In this document: positions 9,668-17,933 of the stretch, one piece after another
How positions within the stretch are numbered: the stretch's first letter is position 1
Layout of the letters: every line of letters starts with the position of its first letter
Source: Hyphomicrobiales bacterium
Lineage (GTDB): Bacteria > Pseudomonadota > Alphaproteobacteria > Rhizobiales > Rhizobiaceae
Assembly (NCBI GenBank): GCA_900468285.1
Contig: UBTF01000011.1
Span: forward strand, 27,644 to 91,643
Reading direction: 5' to 3'
Length of the DNA stretch: 64,000 bases
Notes under the pieces: model-generated
Told to the model about the DNA's origin: nothing
What the model saw: the letters and a program-made list of their open reading frames with translations, nothing else
The model's database searches: none
Position numbers and translations under genes: made by a program

Positions 9668-10049
9668 ACGTGCCGCCCAGGCTCATTCAGAGCAAGATGA
9701 AGACGAGGAGCAAAGACTTACGCACGTTGCCGAATGGCAAGGACCTCTTCCTCCTCCGTCTATTTTGAATCAATTCAATCAAGTTGTGGACAATGGCGCC
9801 GAGCGTATTTTTTCAGCTTGGGAGCGCGAAACTAAGCATCGTCATAGCTTAGAGTCTCGTGACTTGACTGGCACGACATTAGACGCAATCCTTGGTAAAA
9901 TTTTCGCATTCCTTTTTGTAGTCACCGCGTTGGGGGTATGTGCTTATGCAGTCTACAGAGAGGCAGAGTGGGTTGCCGCAGTCTTAGGCGCAGGGGTGAT
10001 AGGTTCGGTCGTGTGGGCCTTTGTGAAGGTCAACAGACCGAAATCCTGA
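9648..10049 (+). CDS. DUF2335-like predicted membrane protein
   Basis: The 133-residue protein has a charged N-terminal half, then FNQVVDNGAERIFSAWERET and HRHSLESRDL, which resemble the conserved part of DUF2335, and two membrane segments at the C-terminus (about 80-98 and 103-122, FAFLFVVTALGVCAYAVYRE and VAAVLGAGVIGSVVWAFVKV). The start ATG at 9648 lies within the end of the upstream gene. The role of DUF2335 is not known; two-gene membrane modules of this kind occur in accessory DNA. The low GC content supports transfer. Confidence 0.65.
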   Translation: MKKPPAKRAAQAHSEQDEDEEQRLTHVAEWQGPLPPPSILNQFNQVVDNGAERIFSAWERETKHRHSLESRDLTGTTLDAILGKIFAFLFVVTALGVCAYAVYREAEWVAAVLGAGVIGSVVWAFVKVNRPKS

Positions 10050-10120
10050 ACATTCCAAATTGGATTCTGCCTAATCACAAATCCCGAATGCAGTTGGGAT
10101 GGGTGCATTGATTGACATCA

Positions 10121-10282
10121 CTACTGCGGCTGCACCGTCGTCCTCGGGATCAACGTCCCATCCTGGCTTTGGGGTGAAAGCTGCCTGTCGCCGTTGAGGA
10201 AGGCTATGCTGAGCACGATGCCGACGAGGGCGCACAGCAGGGCTACGAATATCAGGCCGGATCTGTCTATTGGCTTCTTCAT
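10121..10282 (-). CDS. Short single-pass membrane protein
   Basis: A 53-residue reading frame starts MKKPIDRSG, continues with one strong membrane segment (LIFVALLCALVGIVLSIAFL, about 10-29) and ends in a polar tail. It reads as a real small membrane protein, whereas the longer overlapping frame here is Arg/Pro-rich noise. The ribosome-binding site is weak. It converges on the DUF2335 gene. No function can be suggested. Confidence 0.45.
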   Translation of the reverse strand: MKKPIDRSGLIFVALLCALVGIVLSIAFLNGDRQLSPQSQDGTLIPRTTVQPQ

Positions 10283-10368
10283 GGTTCGCTAACATAAGCG
10301 TGATTGTGGAGATGGTTGGGCGCGGGACACAATTCTTTAAAGTTGGATATATTTGGTTACAAATGCAT

Positions 10369-10392
10369 GAAGGCGGGACCCAGCCCGCCTTC
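10369..10392 (-). terminator. Hairpin after rhaI
   Basis: GAAGGCGGG (10369-10377) pairs perfectly with CCCGCCTTC (10384-10392) around ACCCAG, 33 bases past the rhaI stop. On the minus strand no T-run follows, so it may act with Rho or protect the 3' end. Confidence 0.55.
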
Positions 10393-10424
10393 TCATATTA
10401 ACCTTTTGCCTTGTGAAAGGCGTG

Positions 10425-11717
10425 TCAGATAATGCCGCCGCTGCCGCCTTTGGTCTCTGGGCGTTCGCCCGCCACCTTGGCGCGGTGGCCGCTGGCGCGG
10501 TAGGTGGCGATGGGGTCGATTGCGCCACCGGAAAGTCTGCGCGCTTCAGCAAGAATGGCCTCGACATCGGTGCGGTAAGCGCGCTTCAGCGTGTCGGATG
10601 CCATCAGCGCGTCATTGTCCTGCTGGAAACCATCCAGAGCCACTCGGTCTACCAGCAGCGCCTGCGCATAGGCGCGGCGGATTTCGTTGGCGCTGGAGAT
10701 GAGGCTTTCGATCGGGTCCGTCACATTGTGCGACTGGTCGATCATGTGGGCCGGGTGGAAGCCTTTGACGCCGCGATGGTCTGCATCGACAAGCTCGTTG
10801 AAGACGAGGAACAGGCGGTAGGGATCGATAGAGCCTGCATCCAGATCATCATCGCCATATTTGCTGTCATTGAAATGGAAACCGCCGAGCTTGCCGAACT
10901 GGATGAGGCGGGCGACGATCATCTCGATATTGGTGTTGGGCGCATGGTGGCCGAGATCCACGAGGCAGAAGGCCTTGTCGCCCAGCGTATTGGCGATGAG
11001 GTAGTTCGTGCCCCAGTCCTGCACGACGGTCGAATAGAAGGCGGGCTCATACATCTTGTGTTCGGAAAAGATGCGCCAGTCATCCGGCAGTGCCTTGTAG
11101 ATATCGGCCATGGCCGAGAGATACCGCTCGAAGCTTTTGGTGAAATTGCTCTGGCCGGGGAAGTTGGAGCCATCGCCCACCCAGACCGTCAGCGCCTTGG
11201 AGCCAAGGGCGTTGCCGATTTCGATACATTCGATGTTGTGCTCCACAGCCTGCGCACGGGTTGCAGCATCGGCGTGGCTGAGGGAGCCGTATTTGTAGGA
11301 ATGCGGCTGGTCCGGCGCATCCGAAAACGTGTTGGAATTCATGGCATCAAAGCCGAGGCCAAGCGCGTCGGCATGGGCTTTGAGCACCTTCGGGTCCTGT
11401 TTGTCCCATGGAATGTGCAGGGAAACATTGGGGGTGGCCCTCGTCAGCTGGTTGATGACGGCGCAATCATCCAGCTTGTCGAAAATGCCGCGCGGCTCAC
11501 CCTTTCCGGGAAAGCGGGCAAAGCGCGTGCCGCCGGTGCCCACGCCCCAGGAGGGAACGGCCACGAAAAATTCCGACACCTTCTGCGTGATGGCGTCGAT
11601 ATCGATGTTGCGACGGGCAAGATGGGCGCCCAGCGCCTCATAATCTGCCACGTGAGCACTCTGGCGTTTCTCATTCTCGCGATCAACGATATCGGCCGCT
11701 ATTTTCAGTTCGGTCAT
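10425..11717 (-). CDS. rhaI: L-rhamnose catabolism isomerase RhaI
   Basis: The 430-residue cytoplasmic TIM-barrel enzyme converts L-rhamnose to L-rhamnulose. Metal- and substrate-binding segments are SEHKMYEPAFYST (about 220), CLVDLGHHAPNTN (about 255) and GGFHFNDSKYGDDDLDAG (about 282), with the Asp/His ligands of the xylose-isomerase-like fold. It is of the rhizobial catabolism isomerase type, not close to E. coli RhaA. It lies downstream of rhaD on the same strand, separated by a small gene on the other strand, and probably shares the rhaD transcript or has its own promoter. Confidence 0.92.
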   Translation of the reverse strand: MTELKIAADIVDRENEKRQSAHVADYEALGAHLARRNIDIDAITQKVSEFFVAVPSWGVGTGGTRFARFPGKGEPRGIFDKLDDCAVINQLTRATPNVSLHIPWDKQDPKVLKAHADALGLGFDAMNSNTFSDAPDQPHSYKYGSLSHADAATRAQAVEHNIECIEIGNALGSKALTVWVGDGSNFPGQSNFTKSFERYLSAMADIYKALPDDWRIFSEHKMYEPAFYSTVVQDWGTNYLIANTLGDKAFCLVDLGHHAPNTNIEMIVARLIQFGKLGGFHFNDSKYGDDDLDAGSIDPYRLFLVFNELVDADHRGVKGFHPAHMIDQSHNVTDPIESLISSANEIRRAYAQALLVDRVALDGFQQDNDALMASDTLKRAYRTDVEAILAEARRLSGGAIDPIATYRASGHRAKVAGERPETKGGSGGII

Positions 11718-11808
11718 GCCCGCTCCTCCCTTTGCTTGCCCAAAAGTGAAACCAATTCCGCGCTCCCCACGTTATGTGGCTGAAAACAAACAGACGGGAT
11801 ATTCAATC

Positions 11809-11967
11809 GTGGACGTTATTCGCATTCTTCTTGCCATTTTCCTGCCGCCTGTCGGCGTGTTTCTTCAGGTTGGCCTTGGCCTGCATTTCTGGCTCAATCT
11901 TCTCTTGACGCTGTGCGGCTACATCCCCGGCATCATCCATGCCATCTGGGTTATCCTGCGCAAGTAA
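11809..11967 (+). CDS. YqaE/Pmp3-family small membrane protein
   Basis: This 52-residue protein has two membrane helices: VIRILLAIFLPPVGVFLQVG and WLNLLLTLCGYIPGIIHAIW. The PPxGVF and GYxPGxxHA motifs are diagnostic of the YqaE/Pmp3 (UPF0057) family of stress-induced membrane proteins. A GTG start at 11809 gives the standard family length; the longer open frame from 11716 would add 31 atypical residues. It sits on the strand opposite the flanking rha genes. Confidence 0.85.
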   Translation: MDVIRILLAIFLPPVGVFLQVGLGLHFWLNLLLTLCGYIPGIIHAIWVILRK

Positions 11968-11973
11968 GGCATC

Positions 11974-12000
11974 GTTTCACCCGCGCTCAGCGGGTGAAAC
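11974..12000. terminator. Bidirectional hairpin between yqaE-like gene and rhaD
   Basis: GTTTCACCCGC (11974-11984) pairs perfectly with GCGGGTGAAAC (11990-12000) around a 5-base loop. The right arm is also the last codons of rhaD (SFTR), so the hairpin overlaps coding sequence. It can serve both converging genes. Confidence 0.6.
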
Positions 12001-14080
12001 TCTGCGCATTACCGGCATCCACATTGATGATGTTGCCGGTTGATTTGGCCGACGCATCCGATGTGAGGAAGTAGATTGCTTCCGCAATATCCTCCGGAAA
12101 AACATTGAGCTTCAGCATGGAGCGATTGCGATAATGTTCCTCGAGATCGGTCACCTCGATCTTCGAGGAGGCCGCCCGCTGCTCCCGCCACTCGCCATTC
12201 CAGATTTTTGAACCGCGCAAAACCGCATCAGGGTTGACCGTGTTGACGCGGATTCCCGCATCAGCGCCCTCAAGCGCCAGGCAACGCGCCAGATGGATTT
12301 CGGCGGCCTTTGCCGTGCAATAGGCCGAGGCGTTGGGCGATGAAGCAAGACCGTTCTTGGACGCGACGAAGACCACGTTACCGCCAAGCTTCTGACGACG
12401 GAACAGCCGGAAGGCTTCCCGCGAGACGAGGAAATAGCCGGTTGCGAGAATGTCGATGTTCTTGTTCCACATGGCCAGCGTGGTGTCTTCCACAGGCGCA
12501 GACGAGGCAATGCCGGCATTGGAGACGAGAATATCAACGCCGCCGAATTCGACGCTTGCTTCGGTAAAGGCTGAGAGCACCGCGTCTTCCTTGGTCACAT
12601 CAAGCTTGACGGTGCGAACGGCATCCGCACTGAACCGCTTTTCAAAATCACCCTTTGTGGCTTCCAAAGCGCCTTCATCAATATCGGCCAGCACCACGCA
12701 GGCACCTTCATTCGCCAGACGCGCCGCCGTCGCGCGACCGATGCCACCGGCACCGCCGGTGATGAAGGCAACGCGGCCAGCCAAGCTCTTTGGCTTCGGC
12801 ATGCGCTGGAGCTTTGCCTCTTCCAGAAGCCAATATTCGATGTCGAAGGCTTCCTGCTCCGGCAGGCCCTGATATTCAGAGACTGTGGAAGCGCCGCGCA
12901 TGACGTTGATGGCGTTGACGTAAAACTCACCGGCAATGCGGGCTGTTGCCTTATCCTTGGCAAAGGAGAGCAGACCGACGCCGGGGATAAGGAAGATGAC
13001 CGGATTGGGATCTCTGATTTTTGGTGAATTATCGTGCTTGCAGGCCTCGTAATATCTGACGTAGTCAGCACGGTAATCGGCAAGGGCCTGATCAAGCCCG
13101 GCAAGCAGCGCATCAACATCGGGATTTGCCGTGTCGAGATCGAGGATCAGCGGGCGGATTTTGGTGCGTAGGAAATGGTCCGGGCAGGATGTGCCGAGCG
13201 CGCCGAGCGGCTTCAAATCCTTCGAATTGACGAATTCGAGCACGGCGTCCTGATCATCGAAATGGCCGAGCTTGCGCTCATCACGACCGATACGACCACG
13301 AATCTCCGGCATCAGGCGGGCGGCGATGTCCCGTCGTTCCTCCGGTGACAGGCTCTTGGCAACCGCGCCACCAAAGATGGTCTTGTCCTCGGTTTCCTTT
13401 GCAAACCACGTGATGGCCTTATTGATGATCTCAAGCGTCAGTTCGTAACAAGCCTTGGCATCATTATCCCAGGTGAACAGGCCATGGCTTTCCAGCACCA
13501 CACCCTTTGCGGTGGGGTTTGCCTTGACGAAGGCTTCGAGGTCCAGACCGAGCTGGAAGCCGGGGCGTCGCCATGGCAGCCAGCCGATATCAGACCCGAA
13601 AATCTGTTGCGTCAGCTCTTTGGAGTTAACTGAAGCGGCAATGGCGATGATCGCATCCGGGTGCATGTGATCGACATGATCGAAGGGTACGAAACCATGA
13701 AGCGGCGTGTCGATGGAAGCGGCGCGCGGGTTGAGATTGAAGGTGCAATGGGGCAGGAAACCGACCATGCGGTCTTCGTCTTCCACACCCTTGTAGATGC
13801 CTTTCAGCGCTTCCAGCTTGTCGAGATAAAGCGTGGCAAAGCCATCGAGCTTGATGGTGCCGACATCGCCACCCGAACCCTTGACCCACATGACGCGGAC
13901 CTTTTCGCCCGTCAGCGGATCCGTTTCCAGAACCTTGGCCGACGTGTTGCCGCCGCCATAATTGGTGATGCGCTTGTCTGCGCCCAAAAGATTGGAACGA
14001 TAGAGCAGCTTGCCCGGCTCATCGAGTGTTGCCGCATAGGCATCATCCCAGCGGTTTTCGAGAAGACCCGTCTGGCCCAT
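11987..14080 (-). CDS. rhaD: Bifunctional rhamnulose-1-phosphate aldolase / short-chain dehydrogenase RhaD
   Basis: This 697-residue fusion cleaves L-rhamnulose 1-phosphate to dihydroxyacetone phosphate and lactaldehyde and carries a dehydrogenase for the aldehyde. Residues 1 to about 400 form a class II aldolase domain (GGGNTSAKV near 42, HMHPDAIIAIAAS near 137, LESHGLFTWD near 195). From about 430 there is an SDR domain with the Rossmann motif TGGAGGIGRA and active site YCTAK near 588. The fusion is typical of rhizobia and some Bacillus. It diverges from rhaR, with candidate promoters and operators in the 202-bp gap. Confidence 0.95.
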   Translation of the reverse strand: MGQTGLLENRWDDAYAATLDEPGKLLYRSNLLGADKRITNYGGGNTSAKVLETDPLTGEKVRVMWVKGSGGDVGTIKLDGFATLYLDKLEALKGIYKGVEDEDRMVGFLPHCTFNLNPRAASIDTPLHGFVPFDHVDHMHPDAIIAIAASVNSKELTQQIFGSDIGWLPWRRPGFQLGLDLEAFVKANPTAKGVVLESHGLFTWDNDAKACYELTLEIINKAITWFAKETEDKTIFGGAVAKSLSPEERRDIAARLMPEIRGRIGRDERKLGHFDDQDAVLEFVNSKDLKPLGALGTSCPDHFLRTKIRPLILDLDTANPDVDALLAGLDQALADYRADYVRYYEACKHDNSPKIRDPNPVIFLIPGVGLLSFAKDKATARIAGEFYVNAINVMRGASTVSEYQGLPEQEAFDIEYWLLEEAKLQRMPKPKSLAGRVAFITGGAGGIGRATAARLANEGACVVLADIDEGALEATKGDFEKRFSADAVRTVKLDVTKEDAVLSAFTEASVEFGGVDILVSNAGIASSAPVEDTTLAMWNKNIDILATGYFLVSREAFRLFRRQKLGGNVVFVASKNGLASSPNASAYCTAKAAEIHLARCLALEGADAGIRVNTVNPDAVLRGSKIWNGEWREQRAASSKIEVTDLEEHYRNRSMLKLNVFPEDIAEAIYFLTSDASAKSTGNIINVDAGNAQSFTR

Positions 14081-14168
14081 CGCAATATCCTCCCATGTCG
14101 TTTATCGCAGACCATGAACACCGGTCCGCCTCCCAATGCAGGCAGGTATCGCGCATTCAAAACGACAA

Positions 14169-14241
14169 TGTCAATCATAAACGATCATATATTTTCATGT
14201 TGCATCGCAGCATTGTTTATTTTGATTGAACTTGATTGACA
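14169..14241. promoter_or_regulatory. rhaD/rhaR divergent promoters and candidate RhaR operator
   Basis: TGTCAATCA at 14169-14177 recurs inverted as TGATTGACA at 14233-14241, giving a TTGACA -35 element in each direction. On the plus strand TTGACA (14236-14241) is followed 16 bp later by AATAAC. Tandem near-repeats TTGATTGAAC (14222-14231) and TTGATTGACA (14232-14241) overlap this -35 box. DeoR-family regulators often bind direct repeats, so these are the likely RhaR sites. Confidence 0.5.
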
Positions 14242-14282
14242 ACGCCGGATCTTTACGAATAACTGACCATCAGGAGGACCCC

Positions 14283-15113
14283 ATGCACGAAAGCGAACGC
14301 CATCGCATCATCTTGAGCGCCATACAGGAAAAGCCTGTGGTGACGGTGCAGGATATTGCCGAGTTGACGGACGCTTCCGAAGCGACGATCCGGCGCGATA
14401 TCGCTTCTCTGCATGTGCAGGGCAAGCTGCGACGGGTGCGCGGCGGGGCTGAGGCGGTGCATCCACCACAGCTGGGCAATCTGGCAGCACGGCCATTTCG
14501 TGTTTCGGAATCGGTCAATATCGACAAGAAACGATCAATTGCGCGCAAGGCGGTGGATCTCTGCGAGGAAGGCGATGCCATCATCATCAATGGTGGCACC
14601 ACGACCTTCCAGATGGTGCATTACATGTCGGCGCGCCGTTTGCAGGTCATGACCAATTCCTTTGCCATTGCCGAGCATCTGGTCAAGCATTCCAAGTGCA
14701 ATGTCAGCGTTCCCGGCGGCGCGATCTATCGCGACCAGAGCCTGATTCTGTCGCCGTTCGAGAATGATGCGATCCGCAATTTTTATGCGCGACGAATCTT
14801 CATCGGCGCGCAGGGTGTCGGCGCTCTCGGCATCATGGAGTCGGATGCGCTTGTCATTCAGAGCGAACAGAAATTGATGCGGCAGGCGGAGGAGCTGATC
14901 GTGATGATCGACTCGTCCAAGTTCCGCAAACGCTCAAGCCTTATTCTCTGCCCGCTGGAAAACGTGTCCACCATCATTACCGATGACGGGATTTCCGACG
15001 AGGCAGCAAAAATGGTGGAGGCGGCAGGCGTTACGCTGGTGGTTACCGGCGCCGTTGCGGCGACGCAAGCTTCGCCACCGCCAGACGAAGAGGATTCCGC
15101 CTCGGTTGCTTGA
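14283..15113 (+). CDS. rhaR: DeoR-family transcriptional regulator RhaR of rhamnose genes
   Basis: The 276-residue DeoR-type repressor has an N-terminal winged helix-turn-helix (about 5-60, VTVQDIAELTDASEATIRRD) and a C-terminal sugar-phosphate-sensing domain with INGGTTTFQMVHYM and IGAQGV. AGGAGG sits 5 bases before the ATG at 14283, ruling out the upstream start. It is the first gene of the rha uptake operon and divergent from rhaD, consistent with control of both sides. The effector is probably a rhamnose-pathway phosphate ester. Confidence 0.92.
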   Translation: MHESERHRIILSAIQEKPVVTVQDIAELTDASEATIRRDIASLHVQGKLRRVRGGAEAVHPPQLGNLAARPFRVSESVNIDKKRSIARKAVDLCEEGDAIIINGGTTTFQMVHYMSARRLQVMTNSFAIAEHLVKHSKCNVSVPGGAIYRDQSLILSPFENDAIRNFYARRIFIGAQGVGALGIMESDALVIQSEQKLMRQAEELIVMIDSSKFRKRSSLILCPLENVSTIITDDGISDEAAKMVEAAGVTLVVTGAVAATQASPPPDEEDSASVA

Positions 15114-15159
15114 GGAGCGCCGCGGCGGAGAATGATGTTCAATCGGGAGGAGAACCAAC

Positions 15160-16170
15160 ATGAAACTGTCACGTAGAAAATTAAGCCAGGCCCTGGCACT
15201 CAGCGTTGCCATCGGCGTTGCCGGTTTTGGCGGCATGGCGCAGGCGAAAGACATGAAGATTGCGCTTGTCGTGAAGTCGCTGGGCAACGGCTTCTTCGAG
15301 GCCGCCAACAAGGGCGCACAGGAAGCCGCCAAGGAACTGGGCGGCGTCGAGATCATCTATACGGGCCCAACGTCGACAACGGCGGAAGGCCAGATCGAGG
15401 TCATCAACTCGCTGATCGCGCAGGGCGTTGATGCCATCGCCATTTCCGCCAACGATCCGGATGCGGTTGTGCCAGCACTGAAAAAGGCAGCACAGCGCGG
15501 CATCAAGGTTATCTCCTGGGATAGCGGCGTTGCACCGGCAGGCCGCATTCTCCAGCTCAACCCATCCTCCAACGCGCTGATCGGCAAGATGTGCCTGCAG
15601 CTCGCAGCCTCGCATCTGGAAGGCGGCAAGGGTGATTTCGCCATCCTGTCTGCCACCACGACATCCACGAACCAGAACATCTGGATCGACGAGATGAAGA
15701 AGCAGCTGAAGGACTTCCCCGGCCTCAATCTCGTCACCACAGTCTACGGTGATGACCTTGCCGACAAGAGCTACCGCGAAGCGCAGGGTCTCCTGACCTC
15801 GCAGCCGAACGTGAAGGTCATCGTCGCACCAACGACCGTTGGCGTGCTGGCTGCATCGCAGGCGGTGAAGGATGCTGGCAAGATCGGGCAGGTCTTCGTG
15901 ACAGGCCTTGGCCTTCCCTCGGAAATGGCCGGTGCCATCAAATCAGGCGCGACCAAGGAATTCGCCATCTGGAACCCGATCGACCTCGGCTATTCCGCCA
16001 CGCAGATCGCCTATCACCTTGTCAAGGGTGATGCGGATGGCAAACCCGGCAGCGAAATCGAAGCCGGACGCATGGGCAAGATCAAGGTCGGCGAGAACAG
16101 TGAAGCCGCCATGGCTGATCCCTTCGTCTACAACTCGTCCAATATCGATCAGTTCTCGAAGATTTTCTGA
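15160..16170 (+). CDS. rhaS: Rhamnose ABC transporter periplasmic binding protein RhaS
   Basis: The 336-residue periplasmic sugar-binding protein has a signal peptide (about 1-29, ending GMAQAKD) and a type I periplasmic-binding fold (sugar_bind_4-like): MKIALVVKSLGNGFFEAANK, GQIEVINSLIAQGVDAIAIS and WDSGVAPAG. GGGAGG precedes the ATG. It follows rhaR by 46 bp and precedes the ATPase rhaT. A terminator-like stem and a RIME-like element lie after it, which would favour accumulation of its mRNA over that of the transporter. Confidence 0.95.
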   Translation: MKLSRRKLSQALALSVAIGVAGFGGMAQAKDMKIALVVKSLGNGFFEAANKGAQEAAKELGGVEIIYTGPTSTTAEGQIEVINSLIAQGVDAIAISANDPDAVVPALKKAAQRGIKVISWDSGVAPAGRILQLNPSSNALIGKMCLQLAASHLEGGKGDFAILSATTTSTNQNIWIDEMKKQLKDFPGLNLVTTVYGDDLADKSYREAQGLLTSQPNVKVIVAPTTVGVLAASQAVKDAGKIGQVFVTGLGLPSEMAGAIKSGATKEFAIWNPIDLGYSATQIAYHLVKGDADGKPGSEIEAGRMGKIKVGENSEAAMADPFVYNSSNIDQFSKIF

Positions 16171-16184
16171 TCCTTGAGGTTGTG

Positions 16185-16210
16185 CCCGACGGCTATCGTC
16201 GTCGGGTTTT
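16185..16210 (+). terminator. Intrinsic terminator/attenuator after rhaS
   Basis: CCCGACG (16185-16191) pairs with CGTCGGG (16200-16206) around an 8-base loop and is followed by TTTT. It lies 15 bases past the rhaS stop but inside the rha operon, so readthrough must occur or rhaT has its own promoter. Confidence 0.6.
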
Positions 16211-16231
16211 CAGACCGAAATCACACACTCG

Positions 16232-16319
16232 ACGTCATATCAGGGCCTGTCCCTGACATCTGCAACGGATCGACTTCCGCTACGTGGTTAGATCCTCGGG
16301 ACAAGCCCGAGGATGACGT
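16232..16319. repeat. RIME-like palindromic intergenic element (rhaS-rhaT)
   Basis: An 88-bp element is bounded by inverted ACGTCAT (16232-16238) and ATGACGT (16313-16319). It holds two palindromes: TCAGGG/CCCTGA around CCTGT, and ATCCTCGGG/CCCGAGGAT around ACAAG. The layout of two large palindromes with complementary ends is that of the Rhizobium-specific intergenic mosaic element RIME1, and a second, sequence-divergent copy lies at 36034-36145. Confidence 0.7.
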
Positions 16320-16369
16320 TGAATATGCTGCTTGCCCCTGCTCGAAAGCGAGCGTCCGGATTCTTGAAA

Positions 16370-17920
16370 ATGACGACTGCAATCGAAACAATGGTTGAAA
16401 CAAATGCGTTGGAAACGACGCCTGTTCCCAACCAGACTCCCATTCTCGAAATGCGGGGCATCAGCCAGATTTTCCCTGGCGTCAAAGCTCTCGATGGCGT
16501 CAATATCCGGCTCTATCCCGGCAAGGTCACGGCGCTCATCGGTGAAAACGGCGCAGGCAAATCGACCCTCGTCAAAATCCTCACCGGCATTTACCGCCCC
16601 AATGAGGGGGAAATTCTTCTCGACGGCCAGGCCGTGACGTTCCACAGCGCGCAGGACGCCATCGATGCAGGCGTGACCGCCATCCATCAGGAAACCGTGC
16701 TGTTTGACGAGCTTTCCGTGGGTGAAAACATTTTTCTCGGCCACGCGCCAAAGGGGCGCTTTGGGCTGATTGACTGGAAGACCATCAATGAACGGTCGCG
16801 GACGCTGCTGGAGCGGCTGGAAAGCAAGATTGATCCGACCATCCGGTTGAAAGACCTCTCCATCGCGCAGCGCCATCTTGTGGCGATTGCGCGGGCGCTG
16901 TCTGTCGAAGCCCGCATCGTCATCATGGACGAGCCGACAGCGGCCCTCTCGCGCAAGGAAATCGACGATCTCTTCCGCATTGTCGAGAACCTGAAACGAC
17001 AGGGCAAGGCGATCCTGTTCATCAGCCACAAATTCGATGAGGTCTATGAGATCGCTGAAAGCTACGCCGTTTTCCGCGATGGCAAGATGGTCGGCTCAGG
17101 CGAACTCGCGCAGACGCCACAGGACGAAATCGTGCGGCTAATGGTGGGGCGTGATGTGAAGGACGCCTTTCCGAAACAGGCGGTCAATATCGGCACGACC
17201 ACGCTATCGGTGCAGCGCTACTGCCACGATACCGAGTTTCGCGACATTTCCTTCGATCTGCGCAAGGGCGAGATCCTCGGGCTTTATGGCCTGATCGGCG
17301 CTGGCCGCTCGGAGCTTTGCCAGTCTCTGTTCGGCATCACCCGTCCCGCGTCCGGCACTCTGACGCTTGATGGTCAGCATATCTCGATCCGCAGCCCGCA
17401 GGATGCGATTGCGGCTGGCATCGTCTATGTGCCGGAAGAGCGCGGGCGGCATGGGCTGGCGCTCGATCTGCCGATTTATCAGAACATGTCGCTGCCATCG
17501 CTGGCGCGCACATCGCGCAAGGGGTTTCTGGCCGCTGCCAATGAGTTTGCGCTGGCCCGCAAATATGCCTCGCGTCTCGATCTGCGCGCTGCCGCCCTGT
17601 CGGTGCCCGTTGGCACACTCTCGGGCGGTAACCAGCAGAAGGTGGTCATCGGCAAATGGCTGGCGACGCAGCCCAAGGTCATCATTCTGGACGAGCCGAC
17701 CAAGGGCATCGATATCGGCTCCAAGGCCGCCGTTCACGGCTTCATCAGCGAACTGGCCGCTGAGGGTTTGTCGATCATCATGATTTCATCCGAGCTGCCG
17801 GAAATTCTCGGCATGTCGGACCGCACCATCGTCATGCGCGAGGGCCTGATGGCGGGCATGTTCGAACGAGCGGATTTTTCAGCCGAAAAGCTGGTGCGCG
17901 CTGCCACAGGTAATGCGTGA
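16370..17920 (+). CDS. rhaT: Rhamnose ABC transporter ATP-binding protein RhaT
   Basis: The 516-residue protein is a tandem sugar-import ATPase energising RhaPQ. The first cassette has Walker A GENGAGKST and signature LSIAQRHLVAIARAL; the second has a degenerate Walker A (GLIGAGRSE) and signature LSGGNQQKVVIGKWL with Walker B VIILDEPTKGID. One active and one degenerate site is normal in this RbsA-like class. ATG 16370 gives the usual length; ATG 16391 is possible, and neither has a strong ribosome-binding site. The longer frame from 16313 would start inside the RIME element. Confidence 0.94.
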   Translation: MTTAIETMVETNALETTPVPNQTPILEMRGISQIFPGVKALDGVNIRLYPGKVTALIGENGAGKSTLVKILTGIYRPNEGEILLDGQAVTFHSAQDAIDAGVTAIHQETVLFDELSVGENIFLGHAPKGRFGLIDWKTINERSRTLLERLESKIDPTIRLKDLSIAQRHLVAIARALSVEARIVIMDEPTAALSRKEIDDLFRIVENLKRQGKAILFISHKFDEVYEIAESYAVFRDGKMVGSGELAQTPQDEIVRLMVGRDVKDAFPKQAVNIGTTTLSVQRYCHDTEFRDISFDLRKGEILGLYGLIGAGRSELCQSLFGITRPASGTLTLDGQHISIRSPQDAIAAGIVYVPEERGRHGLALDLPIYQNMSLPSLARTSRKGFLAAANEFALARKYASRLDLRAAALSVPVGTLSGGNQQKVVIGKWLATQPKVIILDEPTKGIDIGSKAAVHGFISELAAEGLSIIMISSELPEILGMSDRTIVMREGLMAGMFERADFSAEKLVRAATGNA

Positions 17921-17933
17921 GAGGACCAACGCC

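Noticed and set aside
10071..10295. 74-residue Arg/Pro-rich minus-strand frame
   Set aside because: An overlapping frame (10121-10282) encodes a sensible membrane protein, so this one is a shadow.
9303..10424. Duplicate of the tRNA-Thr 3' end marking an integrated element
   Set aside because: I looked for a repeat of the tRNA end downstream and found none, so no attachment site is reported.
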